A DNA stretch of 41,593 nt from Actinospica acidithermotolerans (GTDB taxonomy: Bacteria > Actinomycetota > Actinomycetes > Streptomycetales > Catenulisporaceae). A program made the translations under genes and the position numbers. Of the stretch, positions 7,048 through 15,262 are shown piece after piece; within the stretch, counting starts at the first letter, position 1, and every line of letters starts with the position of its first letter. The notes under the pieces were generated by a model. It saw only the letters and a program-made list of their open reading frames with translations. It was not told the origin of the DNA and ran no database searches. The DNA is taken from positions 1-41,593 of the forward strand of contig NZ_JAGSOH010000069.1 of the NCBI RefSeq assembly GCF_018139625.1, in the 5' to 3' direction.

Positions 7048-8448
7048 CTAGAAATCGAAGGATTCGACGTGGATGCGGCGGCCCGGCACCTTCGCGCGGC
7101 GCAGCCCCTTGCGCGCCGCGTGCACGAGCCCGGGCGGGCCGCAGAGGTAGACGTCGCGCTCGGCGAGGTCCGGCACGAGCCGGCGCAGCTCGGCGGCGGA
7201 GAACGGATCCGGGTTCGCCTGCCGCGAGCCGACCAGCGGGAAGAGCCCGAAGCCGCGCCGCTGGGCGATCCTGGCGAGCTCCTGGTAGAGCGGCAACTCG
7301 GACGGGTCGGACGCGCGGTAGAGCAGGACCGCCGAGCCGCCGCCGCCCGGCAGCGACTCGAACAGCGCGCGCAGCGGGGTGATGCCGACGCCGCCGGCGA
7401 TCATGAGGACCTTGCCGCCCCCGGTCGGGTCGAGCCGCCGCGCGGTGAACGCGCCGTACGGGCCCTCGAACCAGACCCGCGTGCCGGGCCGCAGCCTGCT
7501 GAGCGAGCCGCTGGCGTCGCCGAGGTCCTTGACCGTGATCCGCAGCCGGGTGTCCGACGGCGCGGCGGAGACGGAGTAGGGGTGCGACTGCCACCAGTGC
7601 GCGCGGTCCAGGAAGCGCCAGCGGAGGAACTGGCCAGGCTGGATCTTGAGCTTGGCCAGGTCGCGGCCGGTCAGGTGCAGCGAGACGACGCCCTTGGACT
7701 CGCGGACCATGTTGGTCACGCGCACATCGTGCCGGATCGAGCGGTAGACCGGCACCGCGATCCGGTAGACGACGAGCAGCGCCGCGACCAGGACGTGCGC
7801 GGTGACCCAGATCGCCCGATTGCGTGCCGAGGTCGAGAACTCGGCGCCGTTGGCGAACTCGTGCGAGAAGGCCAGCGCCATCGCCAGGTAGACGTAGAGG
7901 TGGATGTAGTACCAGGACTCGTACGCCATCCGGCGCCGCACCGCCCGCGCCGAGACGATGCCGATCCAGATGAGCAGGCCGAGCGCGGCCGTGGCCATCA
8001 GCACGTCGGGATAGTCGAGTTCGAGGGTGACGGTCTCGCTGACCGGGTTGGCGTGCGCCGTCAGCGCGTACCCGATGATGATCAGTAACGCGTGGCACGC
8101 GGCGAGGGTGACGGTGTACTCGCCGAGCGCCCGGTGAACGCGCGTCAGCACGTCGGAGCCGACGCGGTGTTCGAGCACTGGGATCCGGGCCATCAGGGCG
8201 ACGAGTACCAGCAGCAGATACGCGGCGAGCATGCCGAGCACCCGGCCCGCGGCAGTGACCAGGCCCGCGGTGTTGCCGAGCGAGGCCGCCGTGGTGTCCT
8301 GCCACCAGATCGAGACCACGAGGATCGCGCCGAGCGCGATCGCGGCGACGAGTGCGTACGTCCACGTGCGGCCCGGCCGCGGCAGGACCGTGGCGGACGC
8401 GGCGGCTGGCCGGGCGGCGCGATGCCCCTGGCCGGTGGTCGTCGTCAT
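7048..8448 (-). CDS. Ferric-reductase-like flavocytochrome with FAD/NAD(P)H module
   Basis: A 466-residue membrane oxidoreductase. About six helices fill residues 30-230 (ferric-reductase-like transmembrane domain), with His residues in HRALGEYTVTLAACHALL and YYIHLYVYLAMALAFSHEF placed to bind haem b. The soluble half has an FAD-binding barrel (PGQFLRWRF, HPYSVSAAPS) and a nucleotide fold with GGVGITPLRAL and the C-terminal CGPPGLV. It should carry electrons from NAD(P)H across the membrane to the flavinylated partner encoded next. The ATG at 8448 has no clear ribosome site. It lies 79 nt after the MerR stop, so co-transcription with MerR is possible. Confidence 0.92.
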   Translation of the reverse strand: MTTTTGQGHRAARPAAASATVLPRPGRTWTYALVAAIALGAILVVSIWWQDTTAASLGNTAGLVTAAGRVLGMLAAYLLLVLVALMARIPVLEHRVGSDVLTRVHRALGEYTVTLAACHALLIIIGYALTAHANPVSETVTLELDYPDVLMATAALGLLIWIGIVSARAVRRRMAYESWYYIHLYVYLAMALAFSHEFANGAEFSTSARNRAIWVTAHVLVAALLVVYRIAVPVYRSIRHDVRVTNMVRESKGVVSLHLTGRDLAKLKIQPGQFLRWRFLDRAHWWQSHPYSVSAAPSDTRLRITVKDLGDASGSLSRLRPGTRVWFEGPYGAFTARRLDPTGGGKVLMIAGGVGITPLRALFESLPGGGGSAVLLYRASDPSELPLYQELARIAQRRGFGLFPLVGSRQANPDPFSAAELRRLVPDLAERDVYLCGPPGLVHAARKGLRRAKVPGRRIHVESFDF

Positions 8449-8527
8449 GGATCAACTGTGCCTCACCGGGCTGAACGCGATGGCGGCCGCAGCGGAGAAT
8501 CGGCTAAGAAAAGATGTTTGGATCCGG

Positions 8528-9211
8528 TTAAGCCCCGGTCTCCGCGCCGGAGCCGCCGCCGTCGGCGCCCTTCCCGGGATCGAGCAACCGGGTGGAGACG
8601 CTCTGCTGGGCCAGCAGCCGCAGCGCGTTGAACAGGGACTCTCCGAGGATCGTGCCCATCACGACGCCGCGCACGACCTGGTCCGGCGATTCCATCGCGA
8701 GGACGGCCTCGACCTCCCGGCGCGCCATGGGCTCGACCACGTCGAAGTAGACGTCGATCAAGGGGTAGAGCTCGGGAATGTCCGCGGCCAGCACGGCGGC
8801 GACCGCATCGGCGGCCTGGTCGAGCGCCGGGCAGTCCGGCTCGATGTGCCAGCCGCGCTGCCGCGCCATGTCCAGCACCACCGCGCGCGCCTCATGCCAC
8901 GCCGGTTCGGGGCGGGTCGGCGCGGCGCGGCGGGTCACGGCGTCGTGCGCCGCGCCGAGCACCTCGTTGAGCGGCATCCGCGGGTCATCCGAGGCGGCGA
9001 GCACGGCGCGGGTGTCGGCGACGCTCAGCCGGCCGACCTCGATCAACGCGCGGATCAGGCGCAGCCGGGCGAGGTGCTCGGGGCCGTACTCGGCCTGGTT
9101 GCGCGCGGTGCGCTCGCCCGCCGGCAGCAGCCCCTCGCGCAGGTAGTACTTCACCGTCGGCAGCGGTACCCCGCTGGTCGCCGACAACTCGCTGATACGC
9201 AAGCTCGTCAC
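8528..9211 (-). CDS. MerR family transcriptional regulator
   Basis: A 227-residue regulator. Residues 1-75 form the winged-helix of MerR proteins (LRISELSATSGVPLPTVKYYLREGLL, of which VPLPTVKYYLREGLLP is most typical, then RLRLIRALIEVGRLSV). Instead of the short Cys metal loop it has a helical C-terminal domain of about 140 residues, so an organic effector is more likely than a metal. It is divergent from the DUF4188 gene. The shared 74-bp gap holds a TTGACA box and a GGATAG/CTATCC repeat set typical of a MerR-controlled promoter with a long spacer. Downstream on the same strand lies the flavocytochrome operon, a second possible target. Confidence 0.9.
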   Translation of the reverse strand: MTSLRISELSATSGVPLPTVKYYLREGLLPAGERTARNQAEYGPEHLARLRLIRALIEVGRLSVADTRAVLAASDDPRMPLNEVLGAAHDAVTRRAAPTRPEPAWHEARAVVLDMARQRGWHIEPDCPALDQAADAVAAVLAADIPELYPLIDVYFDVVEPMARREVEAVLAMESPDQVVRGVVMGTILGESLFNALRLLAQQSVSTRLLDPGKGADGGGSGAETGA

Positions 9212-9224
9212 GCTCCCTTTCTGC

Positions 9225-9271
9225 TTGACAGATTACCGGGAAGAAACGGATAGTAGAGCTATCCACTATCC
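9225..9271 (+). promoter_or_regulatory. MerR-type promoter/operator of the DUF4188 gene
   Basis: TTGACA (9225-9230) is followed by three half sites: GGATAG (9248-9253), CTATCC (9259-9264) and CTATCC (9266-9271). GGATAGT/ACTATCC also pair as 7-bp arms. The best -10 candidates (GATAGT or TAGTAG) sit 18-20 bp from the -35 box, the over-long spacing MerR activators correct by bending DNA. A GAGGAGG ribosome site follows at 9274-9280. Confidence 0.6.
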
Positions 9272-9285
9272 ACGAGGAGGCGGTG

Positions 9286-9777
9286 ATGGCCAAGGTGGTG
9301 AGCGGCCGGATGACGGCCGATATCGAGGGGGACTTCGTGGTCTTCCTGATCGGGATGCGGTTCAACCGGCCGTGGCACGTGGTGAAGGCCGCGTACGCGT
9401 TCCGGGCGATGCCGCGGATGCTCAAGTACCTGCGCGAGCGGCCCGAGGCCGGGCTACTGCACGCGATGCTCGCGATCGGGCCGGACGGCCCCCTGGTCGT
9501 CCAGTACTGGCGCAGCGTCGAGCAGTTGGAGGCCTTCGCGCGGGACGCCCGGGCACCGCACCACCCGGCGTGGAAGGGCTGGAACCGGCTGATCGGCTAC
9601 GACAAGCCGTATGTCGGCATTTGGCACGAGTCGTACCAGGTGAAGGCCGGTGCCTACGAGTGCCTGTACGGGAATATGCCGCGCTTCGGGCTCGCGCAGG
9701 CCGGCGAGCACGTGCCGGTCGAGCGCAAGGGGAGTACGGCTGCCGAAAGGCGCGGTGTGACAGCTTCGCAGGCTTAG
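9286..9777 (+). CDS. DUF4188 family protein
   Basis: A protein of about 163 residues with the features of DUF4188: VFLIGMRFNRPW near the start, AMPRMLKYLRERPEAGLL, VVQYWRSVEQLEAFA, and the late VGIWHESYQV and YECLYGNMPRFGL. The fold is related to dimeric alpha/beta-barrel monooxygenase-like proteins; the reaction is not established. ATG at 9286 gives a 5-nt spacing from GAGGAGG. A GTG one codon earlier is also in frame but too close to that site. It is divergent from and probably controlled by the MerR gene, so it likely answers the same effector. Confidence 0.88.
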   Translation: MAKVVSGRMTADIEGDFVVFLIGMRFNRPWHVVKAAYAFRAMPRMLKYLRERPEAGLLHAMLAIGPDGPLVVQYWRSVEQLEAFARDARAPHHPAWKGWNRLIGYDKPYVGIWHESYQVKAGAYECLYGNMPRFGLAQAGEHVPVERKGSTAAERRGVTASQA

Positions 9778-9888
9778 ATGCACCGGCGTGCAACCGATGC
9801 GGGTCTTCGCGCGCGAGCTAGGGCGATATGGGGTGTCGCCGGACCGACCTGGCTTCCTGACGGCCCGACAGTTCCGCGGCATGACGGG

Positions 9889-9911
9889 CCGCCAGCCCGG
9901 CAGGCCGGCGG
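9889..9911. terminator. Weak hairpin between convergent genes
   Basis: Arms CCGCCAGCC (9889-9897) and GGCCGGCGG (9903-9911) pair at 8 of 9 positions with a 5-nt loop. The 159-bp convergent gap holds nothing else I can support. Confidence 0.3.
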
Positions 9912-9936
9912 ACCGACAGATCGGCGGACGAGCGGC

Positions 9937-10143
9937 TTACGAGCAGCAACCGCCGCCGCAGCAACTGCCGCCGGCCGAGGGGGCCGGGCCCGCCGCGCGG
10001 CCGCCGACGGCGACCGCGGAGAAGAGCTTGACCGTGTCCGTGTGCCCCTCGGGGCAGGCCGCGGGCTCGTTGGCCTCGGACATCGGGCGGGTCTGCTCGA
10101 AGGTGGAGCCGCATGCGCGGCAGCGGTACTCGTATCGCGCCAT
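9937..10143 (-). CDS. FmdB family zinc-ribbon protein
   Basis: A 68-residue protein with the FmdB/CxxC regulatory-type zinc ribbon: MARYEYRCRACGSTFEQ supplies the first Cys pair and ACPEGHTDTVKLFS the second half, with Cys and His as possible ligands. A Gly/Cys-rich tail (GGSCCGGGCCS) follows, common in actinobacterial members. Function of the family is not settled. On the minus strand TAGAAT (10150-10155) ends 6 nt before the ATG, so the gene is probably leaderless. It is divergent from the Mrp operon with only 84 bp between the two starts. Confidence 0.88.
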   Translation of the reverse strand: MARYEYRCRACGSTFEQTRPMSEANEPAACPEGHTDTVKLFSAVAVGGRAAGPAPSAGGSCCGGGCCS

Positions 10144-10227
10144 GGCTGAATTCTATGGGCTCAGGCCGGTCGCGGCCACGGCGTGTCGCACACCGTCATA
10201 ATTCGGATAGAGCTACATAATCGGGAT
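10144..10227. promoter_or_regulatory. Divergent promoter region, FmdB and Mrp operon
   Basis: Minus strand: -10 box TAGAAT at 10150-10155 for the zinc-ribbon gene. Plus strand: CATAAT (10216-10221) ends 6 nt before the GTG at 10228. A related 12-mer occurs twice, CATAATTCGGAT (10197-10208) and CATAATCGGGAT (10216-10227), 19 bp apart, as a possible regulator site or tandem -10 element. Confidence 0.45.
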
Positions 10228-13071
10228 GTGCTGTGGTTGGTCTCCGTGCACGCCCTGGGGGCCGTCCTCGCGCCGCTGCTCGTGCGCAAGCTCGGCCGCG
10301 CGGCGTTCCTCGTCCTCGCGCTGGCCCCGGCCGCGGCCTTCGTCTGGGCCCTGACGCAGACCGCGAGGATCGTGGACGGCCAGCCGATCGAGCAGGTCAG
10401 GCAGTGGATCCCGGCGTACGGCGTGTCCCTGGCCTTCCGCCTCGACCCGCTCGGCCTCGTCCTGCTCTTCCTCGCCAGCGGAATCGGCGCGCTCGTGCTC
10501 GTGTACTGCGCGCGCTACTTCGACTCGGACGAGCCGGGCCTCGGCCTGTTCGCCTGCTCGCTGACCGGCTTCGCCGGGGCGATGATCGGACTGGTCCTCG
10601 CCGACGACCTGATCCTGCTGTTCGTCTTCTGGGAACTGACGACCATCCTGTCGTTCCTGCTCATCGGCCACTACGCCGACCGGCCCACGGCGCGTCGCAG
10701 CGCCCTGCGCGCCGTGAGCGTCACCACGTTCGGCGGACTCGCGCTGCTGGCCGGTGTCGTCATCCTCGGGCAGGACGCCCGCACGTACCGGCTGTCCGCC
10801 ATCCTCGCGCACCCGCCGCACGGTACGACCGTGACCAGCGCCCTCGTGCTGATCCTCGTCGGCTGCTTCGCCAAGTCCGCGGTATTCCCGTTCAGCCAAT
10901 GGCTTCCCGGCGCGATGGCCGCTCCGACGCCGGTCAGCGCCTATCTGCACGCAGCGGCGATGGTGAAGGCGGGCGTCTACCTCATCGCGCGCCTCACCCC
11001 GGCTTACGGCGGCGACCCGACCTGGCAGCGGCTCTGCCTGATCCTCGGCGGCGCGACGATGCTGCTCGGCGGCGTCAGAGCACTGCGTGAACGTGACCTC
11101 AAGCGCGTCCTCGCGTTCGGCACCGTCAGCCAACTCGGGTTCCTGACTGCGATCCTCGGCGCGGGGACGCGGGACACCGCGTTCGCCGGCCTCGCGATGC
11201 TCCTCGCTCACGCCGTGTTCAAGGCCCCGCTCTTCCTCGGCGTGGGCATCATCGACCACAGCACTGGCACGCGCGACCTGCGCAAACTTTCCGGACTTGC
11301 CCGCTCGATGCCTGCGCTCTGCGTCGTGATGTGCCTCGCCGCACTGTCGATGGCGGCCATTCCGCCGATGCTCGGATTCGCCGCGAAGGAGTCGGTCCTC
11401 GACGCGTTCGTCATCGGCGCCGAGCACGGCACGAGCAGCTACCCGTACATGCTCGCCGTCTTCGTCGCAGGCTCGGCGCTGACCGTCGCGTATACATGCC
11501 GCGTCGTGTGGGGCGCATTCGCTCCCAAGCCGGGTGTCGCGGATACGCCGGTACACGCGGCAGCCTGGCTCGCCCTCGGACCCGCCGGGCTGCTCGCGCT
11601 GGCCGGACTCGTCGTCGGAATCGGCGCGCCGATGCTCAACGACCTGCTCTCCGGGTATGCCGACGCCGTTCCAGGCGCTCACGAGGTTCATCTGTACGTG
11701 GCTGGATGGGGCGGTTTCGGGCTGCCGCTCCTCCTCTCCGCGATCGCATGGGTCGCCGGCGGCGCGATGTTCATCGTCCGCGAGCCACTGCTGCGGTTCC
11801 ACAAGAACCACACGCTGCCCGAGGGCGAAGACGTCGTCAACAACCTGCTGCTCGCCCTCGAGCGCGCATCGCTGCAGATCACCGGGTCCGTGCAACGCGG
11901 GTCGCTGCCGGTCTACGTGGGCTCCGTCTTCCTCACCGCGGTCGCCCTCGGTGCGTGGGCCCTGGTCTACGGCGCGCCCTGGCACCTTCCCAGCCCGGTT
12001 CCCTGGTGGGCGTCGCGCACGCAACTCGCCGTCGCGGTCCTCACCTGCCTCGCCGTGATCTGCGTGCCGCTGCTGACGAACCGGCTCGCCGCCGCCCTGG
12101 TCACCGGCGTCAGCGGTTTCGCGGTCGCGATCCTCTTCCTCGTCGACGACGCGCCGGACCTGGCGTTCACCCAGCTCGCTGCCGAGACCGTCTCGCTCAT
12201 CGTGTTCGTGCTCGTACTGCGCCGCCTCGATCCGAGCTTCGTCCGAACGCAGCGGACCAGCAGGCGCGCCGCCCACCTCCTGCTCGCGGTCTCGGCGGGC
12301 GTCGTGCTCAGCGCGCTGACTTACGTCGCCGAGGCCGCGCGGCAGGCGCAGGCCGTCGCCTCCGGATACGGCGAGCTGGCTCACGAGTCCGGGCTCGAGA
12401 ACATCGTCTCCGCGATCATCGTCGACTTCCGCGCCTGGGACACGCTCGGCGAGAGCAGCGTCATCGCGATCTGCGCAGCCGGTGTCACGAGCCTCGTCTT
12501 CGCACGTCGCGCGGCGGGCGCGTTCGCGGTCCGGAGCAGGCCGGAACGCGCCGAAGCCGGCTGGCTCGCCGCGCGACCCGCCGTTCTCCAGCGTTCGCTG
12601 CCACTCGAGGTGGTCGCCCGCCTGACCTATCACACGATCCTGCTGGTCTCGCTCTACCTGCTCCTGCACGGCGAATACGGCCTGGGCGGCGGTTTCGTCG
12701 CGGGGCTGCTCGCCGGACTCGGGCTCGTCATGCGCTACCTCGCGGGCGGCCGCTACGAACTGGCTGCGGCGGCTCCCATCGACGCCGGCGTGCTGCTGGG
12801 CCTCGGCATGGCGCTCGCTTCCGGAACCGCGCTGCTCGGCTACGCCTGGGGTGACACCGTGCTCGCCCCCGCGCACTTCACCGTGCACCTGCCGGTCACC
12901 GGAAGCCTGACCGTGCACAGCTCCCTGCTCTTCGACTTCGGCGTGTATGTGCTGGTCATCGGGCTGGTCCTGGACATCCTGCGGTCCTTCGGTTCCGAGA
13001 TCGACCGGCACATCGCCGCCGACCGCGAGGCGGCCGCGGAGCCCACTGAGCCCGCGCCGGAGGGCACATGA
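10228..13071 (+). CDS. mrpA: Mrp antiporter subunit A fused to MrpB domain
   Basis: A 947-residue membrane protein, the large subunit of the multisubunit Na+(K+)/H+ antiporter. The first ~500 residues resemble complex I NuoL, with Glu136 in VFWELTTILSF and Lys216 in FAKSAVFPFSQWLP as the conserved proton-path residues. Then come an MrpA-specific helix block and, from about residue 790, an MnhB/MrpB domain (LYLLLHGEYGLGGGFVAGLL), giving an A/B fusion. The GTG at 10228 is preferred: LWLVSVHALGA is the usual N-terminus and a -10 box lies 6 nt upstream. The frame extends upstream to 10183 without a better start. ATGA overlap with mrpC. Confidence 0.93.
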   Translation: MLWLVSVHALGAVLAPLLVRKLGRAAFLVLALAPAAAFVWALTQTARIVDGQPIEQVRQWIPAYGVSLAFRLDPLGLVLLFLASGIGALVLVYCARYFDSDEPGLGLFACSLTGFAGAMIGLVLADDLILLFVFWELTTILSFLLIGHYADRPTARRSALRAVSVTTFGGLALLAGVVILGQDARTYRLSAILAHPPHGTTVTSALVLILVGCFAKSAVFPFSQWLPGAMAAPTPVSAYLHAAAMVKAGVYLIARLTPAYGGDPTWQRLCLILGGATMLLGGVRALRERDLKRVLAFGTVSQLGFLTAILGAGTRDTAFAGLAMLLAHAVFKAPLFLGVGIIDHSTGTRDLRKLSGLARSMPALCVVMCLAALSMAAIPPMLGFAAKESVLDAFVIGAEHGTSSYPYMLAVFVAGSALTVAYTCRVVWGAFAPKPGVADTPVHAAAWLALGPAGLLALAGLVVGIGAPMLNDLLSGYADAVPGAHEVHLYVAGWGGFGLPLLLSAIAWVAGGAMFIVREPLLRFHKNHTLPEGEDVVNNLLLALERASLQITGSVQRGSLPVYVGSVFLTAVALGAWALVYGAPWHLPSPVPWWASRTQLAVAVLTCLAVICVPLLTNRLAAALVTGVSGFAVAILFLVDDAPDLAFTQLAAETVSLIVFVLVLRRLDPSFVRTQRTSRRAAHLLLAVSAGVVLSALTYVAEAARQAQAVASGYGELAHESGLENIVSAIIVDFRAWDTLGESSVIAICAAGVTSLVFARRAAGAFAVRSRPERAEAGWLAARPAVLQRSLPLEVVARLTYHTILLVSLYLLLHGEYGLGGGFVAGLLAGLGLVMRYLAGGRYELAAAAPIDAGVLLGLGMALASGTALLGYAWGDTVLAPAHFTVHLPVTGSLTVHSSLLFDFGVYVLVIGLVLDILRSFGSEIDRHIAADREAAAEPTEPAPEGT

Positions 13072-13646
13072 GCGCTGCCAGCCTGACCCTGATCTTCACC
13101 GGTGGACTGATGGTCACCTGCGGCGTCTACCAGCTGATGGCGCAGAGCCTGACCCGTCTCGTCCTCGGCCTGATCGTGGCCGGCAACGGGCTCAACGTGC
13201 TGATCCTCGCCGCCGGCGGCCTCGGACCGGCCGACGTGCTGACCCAGGCGATGATCCTGACGGCGATCGTGATCACCCTCGGCATGGCCGCCTTCCTGCT
13301 CGCACTCGCCTACCGCAGCTGGCAGCTCAACGGCGACGACCTCGTGCAGGACGACGTGGAGGACCGCCGTATCGCCCGCGCCGCGCACCGCGAAGACCTG
13401 GCCGGCGACCTGCGCACGCAGCGTGCCGCGTACCGGGCCGACCGGCGCGCCGCGCGGGAGGCATCGCGCGCGCGGAAGAAGGAACTGCGCGAAGCCCTCC
13501 GCGAGGCGCGGCGCGAGTTGCGGGCCCGGGCCCGGCTCCAGCGGGCGATCGCGGCCCGCGCCGAAGACTACGAATACCTGGAAGAGGAGACCGAGTCGGA
13601 CACCGATTTCGAGCGCCCTCCCGCCAACAGGGGAGGACCGGCGTGA
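13068..13646 (+). CDS. mrpC: Mrp antiporter subunit C with long charged C-terminal tail
   Basis: A 192-residue protein. Residues 1-88 are the NuoK-like MrpC core of three helices (MVTCGVYQLMAQSLTRLVLG, GNGLNVLILAAGG and AMILTAIVITLGMAAFLLAL). The remaining ~100 residues, absent from the usual ~113-residue subunit, are highly charged and probably helical: a basic coiled-coil stretch rich in RR, RARKKEL and REARRELRARAR, ending in an acidic YLEEETESDTDFE. The tail is probably cytoplasmic. It starts in an ATGA overlap with mrpA and ends in a GTGA overlap with mrpD. Tail function is unknown. Confidence 0.92.
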   Translation: MSAASLTLIFTGGLMVTCGVYQLMAQSLTRLVLGLIVAGNGLNVLILAAGGLGPADVLTQAMILTAIVITLGMAAFLLALAYRSWQLNGDDLVQDDVEDRRIARAAHREDLAGDLRTQRAAYRADRRAAREASRARKKELREALREARRELRARARLQRAIAARAEDYEYLEEETESDTDFERPPANRGGPA

Positions 13647-15262
13647 AGGCCCTGGTACCGCTGCCCGTCCTGCTGCCGCTCTTCGCGGTCGGCATCAAAT
13701 TCGTGCTCGGGCCGCGCCGCGTCCGCATGCAGACGTTCATCTCGCTCACGGTGCTGGTCGCGGACACCGTCATCAGCACCGTGCTGCTCGTCGAGGCCGA
13801 CCGGCACGGGCCGATCGTCGTACAAGTCGGGAACTTCGCTGCTCCGCTCGGGATCACCCTTGTGGTCGACCGCTTCTCCGGGCTCATGCTGGCGGTCTCC
13901 TCGACCGTCACCCTGTGCGTGCTGCTCTACTCGCAGAGCCAGCGGTTCGCCGACGAGAACGAGGACGAGACCGGCGCCCCGCTGGCGATCTTCTACCCGA
14001 CGTATCTGCTGCTCGCCGCCGGAATCGCGGACAGCTTCCTCGCCGGGGACCTGTTCAATCTGTACGTGGGCTTCGAAGTCATGCTGGCGGCGAGCTACGT
14101 ACTGATGACCATCGGCGGCACCGACGCCCGGATCAGGCACGGCGCGGTGTACATCATGGTCGGCGCGGCGTCCTCACTGCTGTTCGTCGCGGCGATCGCC
14201 GTCGCGTATGCGGCTTGCGGAACGGTCAACCTGGCCGACCTCGCCGTCCGGCTCGCCGTCGTGGCACCCGCCGCGCGTCTCGCCGTGCAGGTGCTGCTGA
14301 TCACGGTGTTCGCGGTGAAAGCGGCCATCTTCCCGCTCTCCGCCTGGCTTCCCGACTCCTACCCGACCGCTCCAGCGCCGGTGACCGCGGTGTTCGCCGG
14401 ACTGCTCACGAAGGTCGGCGTCTACTCACTCATTCGTACGCAGACACTGCTCTTTCCGCACAACCGGCAGGCGCCGCTGCTCTACACCGTCGCCGCACTC
14501 TCGATGATCATCGGCATCCTCGGCGCCGTCGCCCAGGCCGACCTCAAACGCCTGCTGTCGTTCACGCTGGTCAGCCACGTCGGATTCCTCGTCCTCGGCC
14601 TCGCGATCGGATCCGTCCGCGCACTGTCCGGGGCACTGTTCTACGCGATCACGCACATCACCGTGCAGACCACGCTGTTCCTCGTCACCGGGCTGATCGA
14701 GCGACGCGAGGGGACCGCCGACTTCAGCCGGCTCGCCGGACTCGCGCGGCTCGCGCCCGTACTCGGACTGCTCTTCTTCATTCCCGCGATGAACCTCGCC
14801 GGCATCCCGCCGCTCTCGGGCTTCATCGCCAAGCTCGCGCTGCTCCAGGCGGCAGCCGCCGACGGCGGTGTCGGCGCGTACATCCTGCTCGCCGCGATGC
14901 TGGTCACCAGCCTGCTGACCCTGTATGCGATGACGAAGGTATGGGCTCGCGCGTTCTGGCGTGCGCCGGGAGAAGGAGCGGGCAAGGCGGCCGAGCGGCA
15001 GATCGTCATGCCCGGCTCCGACTCGGTCGCGGTGGTCCGCAGCGCATACGGCGCCGCGCGCGGCATCGGCGGCCGGCGCATCTCCACCAGCGAGAGCTAC
15101 CCGGTCGGCATGCTCGGCGCGACCGTCGCGCTGATCCTGATCAGCCTCGCCTACACCGTCTGGGCCGGGCCGATCGCCGAATACACCGAACGCGCCGCGG
15201 CCGAATTGCTGAACCCGAGCGTGTACATCAACGCAGTTCACGCGATTGGAGGAACGCATTGA
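13643..15262 (+). CDS. mrpD: Mrp antiporter subunit D
   Basis: A 539-residue polytopic protein of the NuoM/NuoN-like antiporter family, one of the two proton- or cation-channel subunits of the Mrp complex. Glu145 in YVGFEVMLAASY and Lys226 in VKAAIFPLSAWLPDSYPTAP are the conserved charged residues of the ion path. VTAVFAGLLTKVGVYSLIR is also typical. The GTG at 13643 overlaps the mrpC stop as GTGA; the upstream extension of the frame is mrpC in another frame. The C-terminus carries a polar insert (about residues 435-480) before the last helix. It ends in a TTGA overlap with mrpE. Confidence 0.93.
   Translation: MKALVPLPVLLPLFAVGIKFVLGPRRVRMQTFISLTVLVADTVISTVLLVEADRHGPIVVQVGNFAAPLGITLVVDRFSGLMLAVSSTVTLCVLLYSQSQRFADENEDETGAPLAIFYPTYLLLAAGIADSFLAGDLFNLYVGFEVMLAASYVLMTIGGTDARIRHGAVYIMVGAASSLLFVAAIAVAYAACGTVNLADLAVRLAVVAPAARLAVQVLLITVFAVKAAIFPLSAWLPDSYPTAPAPVTAVFAGLLTKVGVYSLIRTQTLLFPHNRQAPLLYTVAALSMIIGILGAVAQADLKRLLSFTLVSHVGFLVLGLAIGSVRALSGALFYAITHITVQTTLFLVTGLIERREGTADFSRLAGLARLAPVLGLLFFIPAMNLAGIPPLSGFIAKLALLQAAAADGGVGAYILLAAMLVTSLLTLYAMTKVWARAFWRAPGEGAGKAAERQIVMPGSDSVAVVRSAYGAARGIGGRRISTSESYPVGMLGATVALILISLAYTVWAGPIAEYTERAAAELLNPSVYINAVHAIGGTH

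Noticed and set aside
5585-8455. Minus-strand open frame of 956 codons across the ApbE operon
   Set aside because: It is a shifted frame of the three real genes on the same strand and has no recognisable domain.
10213-13011. Minus-strand open frame of 932 codons opposite mrpA
   Set aside because: Composition is low-complexity Arg/Glu/Gly and the plus strand encodes a clear MrpA/B fusion.
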